From NCBI GenBank assembly GCA_963675425.1, contig OY776214.1:3410001-3474000 (forward strand): 64,000 nucleotides of DNA, in the 5' to 3' direction. This document shows positions 58,635 to 64,000 of the stretch, one piece after another; the stretch's first letter is position 1, and the number at the start of each line of letters is the position of its first letter. The notes below the pieces were generated by a model. That model was not told the origin of the DNA and made no database searches. It was given only the letters and a program-made list of their open reading frames with translations. Made by a program: the position numbers and the translations under genes. The DNA is from Sporobacter sp963675425 (GTDB taxonomy: Bacteria; Bacillota; Clostridia; Oscillospirales; Oscillospiraceae).

Positions 58635-60592
58635 AAAAATTCACGCACAGCACAGCCGCCAAAGCCGCAGCCGTTATTTTGTTCGCCGTCCTCATTGCCG
58701 CCCTGTCCGGTTCTCTTTTAGGCATAGTTTTTATGGGGGAAAACGGCTACTACGATACGGACGAATATTCTTTTTACGATTCTGACATCTGCGCCAATAT
58801 TACGCGCAACTATGCCAACAACGTGTTTTATAACTACCTTCCTTTAGTACAGCAGTCAGAATTATCGGAAGAAGACACATTTCATTTAAAAAAATACGAG
58901 CAGGCCTTTTCCGAAAAAAACACGAATTTATTCTTTACCATAAGAGACGAGACCGATACAACACTGCTGACAAACTATAACGGCCAGAATTACGCAACTA
59001 TAAAGACTTATCATTTTGACAGGGATTCTTACGAGTATGACGGCTCCACCGCATCGTACTCCCCGATGACAGACGCAGAGTATGACAATCAGGCGGACAA
59101 AACATATACCGTCACCTGTTACGTTAAAGACCCGATTACCGCACAGGATAATTACTATTCGTCGTATAAAACATCCCAGACCTTATACTCCTCCCGTTAT
59201 CTGGTTATCGCGGCTGCTGTTATGTTGGCCCTGCTGGCATTGGCCGACTTTATATTCCTTATGAACGCAGCCGGTCATAAAAAAGACCGCGACGGCATCG
59301 TACTGTCCGGCCTGAACAGACTGCCGTTTGACCTGTATCTCGCCGGCGCTGTCCTGATCGCCTTTCCGATATTGAACATTACGTTCTCATTTTATCACGG
59401 TACTTCGTTTATATGGAATGCGGTTGGCCTGACAGCCATCATAACGGCGCTTTGTTTATTGGTGCTCGCCGTATGCCTGTCCTTTGCGGCACGGGTAAAA
59501 GCGGGCCGCTGGTGGAAAAACACAGTCATTTATCGTATCCTGAGGCTTTTGTACCGTGCGCTGCACACGCTCTTTAAAGCCGGCGGCGATATCTTCCGGA
59601 ACCTATCGATGTTATGGAAAACGATCCTGCTGTTTATTGGCTATCTTTTTATCAATTTCATCTTTGTCCTTCTGCTGTTCGGCCGCGCCTGGGGCATCGG
59701 CGTCTTTTTCGGTTTCCTGTTTAATCTAGCCGTACTCACCGGTCTTTGCACACTGATGCTCCAGCTCAGCAAGATTAAACGTGGCGCCCAGCTAATCGCC
59801 GCCGGCGATTTTGAATCAAAGCTCGATACGGCGCGCCTGCGCTGGGATATTAAAACCCACGCTGAAACACTCAATAACATTCAAAATGGCATGGCGCTGG
59901 CCGTTGAAGACCGGCTTAAAAGCGAGCGGCTTAAAACAGAGCTTATCACCAATGTCTCGCACGATATCAAAACGCCGCTGACCTCCATTGTCAGCTATGT
60001 CGATCTTCTGAAAAAAGAGAACATTGAAGACGAAACGATCCAGGGCTATATCGAGATTTTGGACCGGCAGTCGTCCCGGCTGAAAAAACTGACCGAAGAC
60101 CTGGTGGAAGCCTCGAAGGCTTCAACCGGCAACGTCGCGCTCAGTCTCGCACGAACCAACGTCATTGAGCTTCTCAATCAGTCGGTCGGCGAATACGCCG
60201 AACGCTTTACCGAATGCGAACTGGAATCCGTGATCAGCATTCCGCCCGGTGACCTGTTTATCACGGCCGACGGCCGGTTCTTGTGGCGTGTGTTTGACAA
60301 CCTTCTGGGTAACGTCTGCAAATACTCACAGCCCGGCACGCGCGTTTATATCAGCGTGGCACAGGCCGACGGAAAAGCAGTAATCACCCTCAAGAACATC
60401 TCCCGCTATCCGCTCAACGTTACATCCGACGAGCTGATCGAGCGTTTCGTACGCGGTGACAGCGCCCGTACAACGGAAGGCAGCGGACTAGGCCTTTCCA
60501 TCGCCAAAAGCCTTACCGAACTGCAGCACGGTGTTTTTGAGCTGGCGGTCGACGGAGACCTGTTCAAGGTCACGATTCGATTTGACGCCTGA
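58631..60592 (+). CDS. Sensor histidine kinase with six predicted transmembrane helices
   Basis: A 653-residue histidine kinase. TM1 (~12-33) and TM2 (~193-216) flank a ~160-residue extracytoplasmic region without a recognised fold. Four more hydrophobic helices follow (LYLAGAVLIAFPILNITF; VGLTAIITALCLLVLAV; ILLFIGYLFINFIFVLLLFG; GVFFGFLFNLAVLTGLCTLML). A HAMP-like linker leads to the H-box NVSHDIKTPLTSIVSYVDLL and the ATPase domain with N-box NLLGNVCKYS and G-box GSGLGLSIAKSL. Overlap with the regulator gene is ATGA. It resembles the multi-TM kinases of Firmicutes that sense the membrane or wall, but the stimulus is unknown. AGCCGGGAA/TTCCCGGCT (60685-60714) downstream is a terminator. Confidence 0.93.
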   Translation: MKKFTHSTAAKAAAVILFAVLIAALSGSLLGIVFMGENGYYDTDEYSFYDSDICANITRNYANNVFYNYLPLVQQSELSEEDTFHLKKYEQAFSEKNTNLFFTIRDETDTTLLTNYNGQNYATIKTYHFDRDSYEYDGSTASYSPMTDAEYDNQADKTYTVTCYVKDPITAQDNYYSSYKTSQTLYSSRYLVIAAAVMLALLALADFIFLMNAAGHKKDRDGIVLSGLNRLPFDLYLAGAVLIAFPILNITFSFYHGTSFIWNAVGLTAIITALCLLVLAVCLSFAARVKAGRWWKNTVIYRILRLLYRALHTLFKAGGDIFRNLSMLWKTILLFIGYLFINFIFVLLLFGRAWGIGVFFGFLFNLAVLTGLCTLMLQLSKIKRGAQLIAAGDFESKLDTARLRWDIKTHAETLNNIQNGMALAVEDRLKSERLKTELITNVSHDIKTPLTSIVSYVDLLKKENIEDETIQGYIEILDRQSSRLKKLTEDLVEASKASTGNVALSLARTNVIELLNQSVGEYAERFTECELESVISIPPGDLFITADGRFLWRVFDNLLGNVCKYSQPGTRVYISVAQADGKAVITLKNISRYPLNVTSDELIERFVRGDSARTTEGSGLGLSIAKSLTELQHGVFELAVDGDLFKVTIRFDA

Positions 60593-60684
60593 GCCATAGT
60601 CTCTTTCCCTCACATAACGTTATTTTATAACAGCTGCTCATAGTGCTTTGTCTTAAAAAATAATACAGCTTTTTCGACAGTCTA

Positions 60685-60714
60685 AAGCCGGGAACCCCAT
60701 TCGGGATTCCCGGC
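60685..60714. terminator. Hairpin between convergent histidine kinase and MFS genes
   Basis: AGCCGGGAA pairs with TTCCCGGCT, with an inner CCCC/CGGG part. AT-rich flanks on both sides (TCTAA on the left, GACAATTTCATT on the right) suggest it works for both convergent transcripts. Confidence 0.7.
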
Positions 60715-60752
60715 TGACAATTTCATTAATAGTAACATTTTTTAAAAGCCGA

Positions 60753-61988
60753 TCATGCGGCCTGATCATTAGAAGACCCCAAGTCTTTTCGCAGCTTTTT
60801 ATTCAGGCGTTTTCGGCTCAGCAGGAATATGCCAAGCGCGACTGTCACCGGCAGGATCATGACTAGATACATCATTTCATATCCTGCAATTTCACTGCCT
60901 GTTTTTGTTGTAACGGCCGTGATTATAAAACCGGACAGCGTTGGTCCCAGAATATACCCTGAGTCCGTACCAATATAGATTGTATTACTGGCCGCCCCGC
61001 GTTTGTTTTCAGGCACAAGCTGCATACAAAGCGTCATTAAAAGCGGCTGACATATGCCGTATCCGAAGGCGCTGATAATACCGGCAGCCAGAAAAACGTA
61101 AATCGTATCGGCAAAACTAATTAAGATAAACGAAAGGCCAAAGAGCACAAATCCCGGAATAATAGCCTTATCGACGCCATACTTATCCGCTATTTTCCCG
61201 CTGATGGGCCGGGAGGCCAGCAGAGCTACCGCATACGCTGTAAAGTACAACCCGATATTCGTGATGCCGCGCAGTCCGCCATAAATAACGATGAAAAAAT
61301 TAATACTGCTGAATGCAATCGTGATAAAGACGGTGACAACGGTGGGAACGATCACCTCGGGAACAAATATTCTATTTAGCTGTATTTTGAATCCGGTATT
61401 TTTAGGCGGTTCATTTGACTTAAGCCGAAGTGTTAACAGGAAGCTGATAAATACAAAAGCCGCAACGATAAAGAATGTTGCGCTGTATCCGATAGAATCT
61501 GAAAGCGTCAGACCAATGGTGGGTCCGATTGCCGATGCAACGGCCTGACTAAGTGAAAAGATCCCCAGTCCGGACGCCAGCTTGCCTTCCGGGAGCGCGC
61601 TGCTCGCCATAGCCATACTCAGAGGCGCTGCCATGCCGATACCCATACCGTGAACCAGCCGCGAAACAATAACGAGCGCCACGTTGTTGGAAAAACCATA
61701 GCCAATGAAGGCCAAAACGATCAACCCCAGTGCCAGCGACAGCATTCTGTTTTTTTGGAAATAATCCATAGCCGGACCTGAAACCGGCCGTATGCCCAAA
61801 GATGAAATAGCGAATATGCTTGATACGACGCCAATGATGGCCGCTGAGGCACCCAAGCTGTCGGTGTACTTTGGCACGAGTGTATTCATCATAAACTGAC
61901 CCAAATTGAACATAACGGTTATAACGGCAATATGCTTAAATTGGGCGTTCCAGATTTTATTTTGCGTATTGTCTGTGCTAATTGTCAA
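60753..61988 (-). CDS. MFS transporter
   Basis: A 411-residue protein with twelve predicted transmembrane helices. VTVMFNLGQFMMNTLVPKYTDSLGASAAIIGVVSSIFAI, GIRPVSGPAMDYFQKNR (the loop 2-3 motif) and VSRLVHGMGIGMAAPLSMAMASSALPEGK are typical of drug/metabolite exporters of the major facilitator superfamily. The substrate is unknown. It starts with TTG 61988, after GAGGAG. A promoter and the divergent DUF2971 gene lie upstream. Confidence 0.9.
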   Translation of the reverse strand: MTISTDNTQNKIWNAQFKHIAVITVMFNLGQFMMNTLVPKYTDSLGASAAIIGVVSSIFAISSLGIRPVSGPAMDYFQKNRMLSLALGLIVLAFIGYGFSNNVALVIVSRLVHGMGIGMAAPLSMAMASSALPEGKLASGLGIFSLSQAVASAIGPTIGLTLSDSIGYSATFFIVAAFVFISFLLTLRLKSNEPPKNTGFKIQLNRIFVPEVIVPTVVTVFITIAFSSINFFIVIYGGLRGITNIGLYFTAYAVALLASRPISGKIADKYGVDKAIIPGFVLFGLSFILISFADTIYVFLAAGIISAFGYGICQPLLMTLCMQLVPENKRGAASNTIYIGTDSGYILGPTLSGFIITAVTTKTGSEIAGYEMMYLVMILPVTVALGIFLLSRKRLNKKLRKDLGSSNDQAA

Positions 61989-62019
61989 ATATACTCCTCA
62001 TTTTTTATCTATTAATTAT

Positions 62020-62048
62020 AGTATAGGTTCTGTGTCATGGCTTGTAAA
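62020..62048 (-). promoter_or_regulatory. Predicted SigA-type promoter of the MFS gene
   Basis: On the minus strand TTTACA (62043-62048) and TATACT (62020-62025) are separated by 17 bases, about 32 bases before the TTG start codon. Confidence 0.65.
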
Positions 62049-62198
62049 TGGTAATAACGTATCATACAGCTTAAATTGTCGGTAATATTTCTGTGTTATT
62101 GCACAGGACCGCTTTCAGAATTTAACATTATATTAATGTATCTCTTATATTCGCCTGTTATGATGCACTATATCCTGGCATCTGAAAGGACGGATAGC

Positions 62199-63221
62199 GT
62201 GAATGATCCGCATGAACCACCGACTTCACCGGCGGAGACCGTCGCAGATTATATTGAAAGTCCGCTCGATAAGCTCGCGGACGAATTTGAGTGGCAGCAT
62301 TTTGACATCCCCCACGACGAGCCCGTTTACCACTATACGTCGCCGGACGGCCTGTTAGGAATCATAAAGGACAAGGGCATCAATCTGCGTTTTACACGCT
62401 ATGACTGCGTCAACGACCTGTCTGAGGGGCGCGATGTCCTTCGATGCTATCATCTGGCGTGTAATAAAGCGTTCGACGCCCATGTCATCAGCTATAATTT
62501 TTATGACGCCATCCGGGATATTGCCCTCGATGTTTCAGCTGTCATGTCGTTTAATATTGACAAGTATTTAAGCCTAGACGGACGTGAGATTGACATTTCG
62601 GAGGAATACGTGCCGCTGCGCTGTGAGGCATATATATGCTGCTTCTCCCGGGACGGCGATTCACTGCCCATGTGGAATTACTACGCCAAGAAGGGCGTTA
62701 ATCAGGGCTATAATGTCTGCTTCGGCGCGGGCCTCACTGACAGGGAGAACATTACGCTTGAAAACAAGTCGATCCATATGGAGATGGTGTCCGTTATTTA
62801 TAACGAGGATGAAAAGATCGGCGACATTCTCTCGATTATTGACGCCGTTTACCGCCTGTCGGACAGCGACCCCGGCTATCAAAACTGCCGACAGCTGATC
62901 AAAGACGAGCTTAAAAAGCGCATGTTTCGTTTTAAATCGCAGTTTTTCGCCCACGAGCAGGAAATCCGGCTTGTGCTGTACGTACCCGTTGAGTTCCCGG
63001 CGGACGTTACGACCGACGAGCGGCTCAAGATCAAATACACGTCGCAAAGCGGCTACCTTATACCCTACGTCGACCTCGTATACAAGAAGGAACTGCTGGG
63101 CCGCATCACCGTCGGGCCGCTGCTCGAAAAAGAAATATCCATCCGCACCCTTGAAACGCTCAAAGCCAACTACAATTACGACTTTGAAATCGTAACGTCC
63201 AACGTACCGATACGTTTTTAA
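62199..63221 (+). CDS. DUF2971 domain-containing protein
   Basis: A 340-residue soluble protein of the DUF2971 family. PVYHYTSPDGLLGIIKDKGINLR at the N-terminal end of the domain (~45-70) is the family's opening motif, and the ND pair is seen in RYDCVNDLSEG. CCFSRDGDSLPMWNYYAKKGVNQGYNVCF (~165-195) is its central signature. No enzymatic activity is established for the family. The start is GTG 62199 with AAAGGA 8 nt upstream; the open frame from 62076 adds 41 residues without a site. It is a lone gene ended by strong hairpins, typical of an accessory gene. Confidence 0.85.
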   Translation: MNDPHEPPTSPAETVADYIESPLDKLADEFEWQHFDIPHDEPVYHYTSPDGLLGIIKDKGINLRFTRYDCVNDLSEGRDVLRCYHLACNKAFDAHVISYNFYDAIRDIALDVSAVMSFNIDKYLSLDGREIDISEEYVPLRCEAYICCFSRDGDSLPMWNYYAKKGVNQGYNVCFGAGLTDRENITLENKSIHMEMVSVIYNEDEKIGDILSIIDAVYRLSDSDPGYQNCRQLIKDELKKRMFRFKSQFFAHEQEIRLVLYVPVEFPADVTTDERLKIKYTSQSGYLIPYVDLVYKKELLGRITVGPLLEKEISIRTLETLKANYNYDFEIVTSNVPIRF

Positions 63222-63240
63222 GGTTGTTCCCGATAAAGAG

Positions 63241-63298
63241 GAAGCCCCCGCCCGGGGGCTTCCAGACTGTCGAAAAAGCCGCTTTCAGCGGCTTTTTC
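63241..63298 (+). terminator. Tandem terminators of the DUF2971 gene
   Basis: GAAGCCCCCG/CGGGGGCTTC (63241-63262, loop CC) and GAAAAAGCCGC/GCGGCTTTTTC (63272-63298) follow the stop. The second has T-runs on both strands, so it can also serve the convergent gene ending at 63324. Confidence 0.85.
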
Positions 63299-63323
63299 GC
63301 ATAAGCGGCAGACCGGGCCAGGT

Positions 63324-64000
63324 TTACGGCAGTATATCTTCGGTATCCAGCGCCTCTTTAAAAAATTGCGCGGAAAAATAAACGACATCGTCCCTCAGTA
63401 TAAATTTGTTCGTATCTCTATCATGTACATTGCAGAAGATACAGTCAATCATCGAAGCCAGTAGCTCGCCGTCATCGGAAATCGCAATGCTGGCAATACC
63501 AAGCAACTCCTCGTCTTTTATCATTTTATATATGTATTCAACGGCCTCCGGATGTTGTGGGTCCCAATTCGGGTCAACCGTATGAGAACTCACATTGACC
63601 GTATACCCCAGCATCTCCGCCGTGTCTATAAGCGGCAGATACGGCACGCCGTCAACATCCAGCGCCCCCATTGCCCAATAGGCCGGTAGCGCGTCCTCCG
63701 TCACCGGCTCAGCAGGCGGCTTATCGCGTTCAACAGCTCCCACCGTTGGATAGGGGCTTGCCGGTTCATCCGTTGCAAAAGCTTCGTTAGATGGAACAGG
63801 GCTTGACGGTTCATCTGTCACTAAAGGCTCGTTAGATGGAACAGGGCTTGACGGTTCATCTGTCACAATGCCCTCTTTGGCCGGTACGGAGCTAGACGTC
63901 GCAGACGCCGTTTTGCCGCTTTCAGGTTTGACCTTTGACACCGTGGCAAATGCCGTCGTGATGCCCGTGACGACAACAACGGCTATGATGATTGTAATAA
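63324..64000 (-). CDS. Membrane-anchored repeat protein with a copper-amine-oxidase-like C-terminal domain, partial
   Basis: The frame runs off the right edge. The visible N-terminal part is a hydrophobic helix (IIIAVVVVTGITTAFATV), a probable membrane anchor or signal. A Pro/Ser/Thr-rich linker follows with a 15-residue unit (TDEPSSPVPSNE...) repeated about three times, two copies being identical over 37 bases of DNA. The C-terminal ~110 residues (GVPYLPLIDTAEMLGYTVNV ... VVYFSAQFFKEALD) resemble the stalk domain seen at the start of copper amine oxidases and in clostridial surface proteins. Ligand and function are unknown. A GTG at 63941 is an internal codon, not the start, since the helix lies upstream of it. 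Confidence 0.7.
   Translation of the reverse strand, partial: ITIIIAVVVVTGITTAFATVSKVKPESGKTASATSSSVPAKEGIVTDEPSSPVPSNEPLVTDEPSSPVPSNEAFATDEPASPYPTVGAVERDKPPAEPVTEDALPAYWAMGALDVDGVPYLPLIDTAEMLGYTVNVSSHTVDPNWDPQHPEAVEYIYKMIKDEELLGIASIAISDDGELLASMIDCIFCNVHDRDTNKFILRDDVVYFSAQFFKEALDTEDILP
63785..63866. repeat. Tandem 45-bp repeat coding for the PSS linker
   Basis: A 37-base identical block occurs at 63785-63821 and 63830-63866, so the period is 45 bases (15 codons). A third, more diverged unit lies just before at about 63740-63776. All are in the frame of the repeat protein. Confidence 0.85.

Overview
The window reads as a chromosomal segment of a moderately GC-rich, endospore-forming Clostridia member, most likely from the Oscillospirales/Ruminococcaceae side. 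Three things suggest this: an IspH fused to ribosomal-protein-S1 domains, a full gerA/gerC/gerB germinant-receptor locus with other sporulation-type genes (ytfJ/gerW, dacF-like, SpoVE/FtsW-type), and vegetative promoters of TTGACA-N17-TATAAT type. No rRNA, tRNA, CRISPR array, prophage or insertion sequence was seen. Taxonomy is inferred from gene content and order only.

Layout. (1) 1-18.8 kb, almost entirely minus strand: ispH-rpsA, plsC, cmk (frameshifted), an HI0933-type flavoprotein, an RpiR regulator, rluB, dacF, ytfJ, DUF2953, scpB, scpA, an M50 protease, engB, lon, clpX, clpP, tig and a metallophosphoesterase. Many genes overlap by ATGA/GTGA, so the arrangement is operonic. It joins protein quality control (tig-clpP-clpX-lon), chromosome condensation (ScpAB), wall maturation and isoprenoid/lipid precursor synthesis. 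(2) 18.9-25 kb: a small DUF1540 gene, then minus-strand thrC and the classic rplS-lepB-lepB-rbgA-rnhB-yraN set with a duplicated signal peptidase. (3) 25-29.9 kb: an apparently inactive rhomboid-like protein, a MerR regulator divergent from a MATE exporter with a textbook 19-bp-spacer promoter, tcdA and a GNAT gene. (4) 29.9-42 kb, minus strand: a class B PBP and an FHA-FtsW/RodA fusion, an EF-G paralog behind a long structured leader, a degenerate P-type-ATPase-like membrane protein, rlmB, metK and citrate synthase. (5) 42.4-49.4 kb: an SLH surface protein, an HD protein, proline synthesis (proB-proA), a lysA-type decarboxylase and an MFS exporter. (6) 49.5-56 kb: the germinant-receptor operon gerA-gerC-small two-TM ORF-gerB-gerB-gerB. 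(7) 56-64 kb: a DUF4489 protein behind a SigK-like promoter, an SH3-M23 peptidase, a two-component system, an MFS transporter, a DUF2971 protein and a repeat-containing membrane-anchored protein cut by the window end.

The two signals I rate highest are (a) the roughly 160-nt leader in front of the EF-G paralog, which folds on paper into a closed multi-hairpin junction and whose 3' closing strand has a competing partner next to the Shine-Dalgarno, and (b) an 848-residue protein with the architecture of a P1B-type ATPase but without its phosphorylation, CPx, TGE and TGD motifs.
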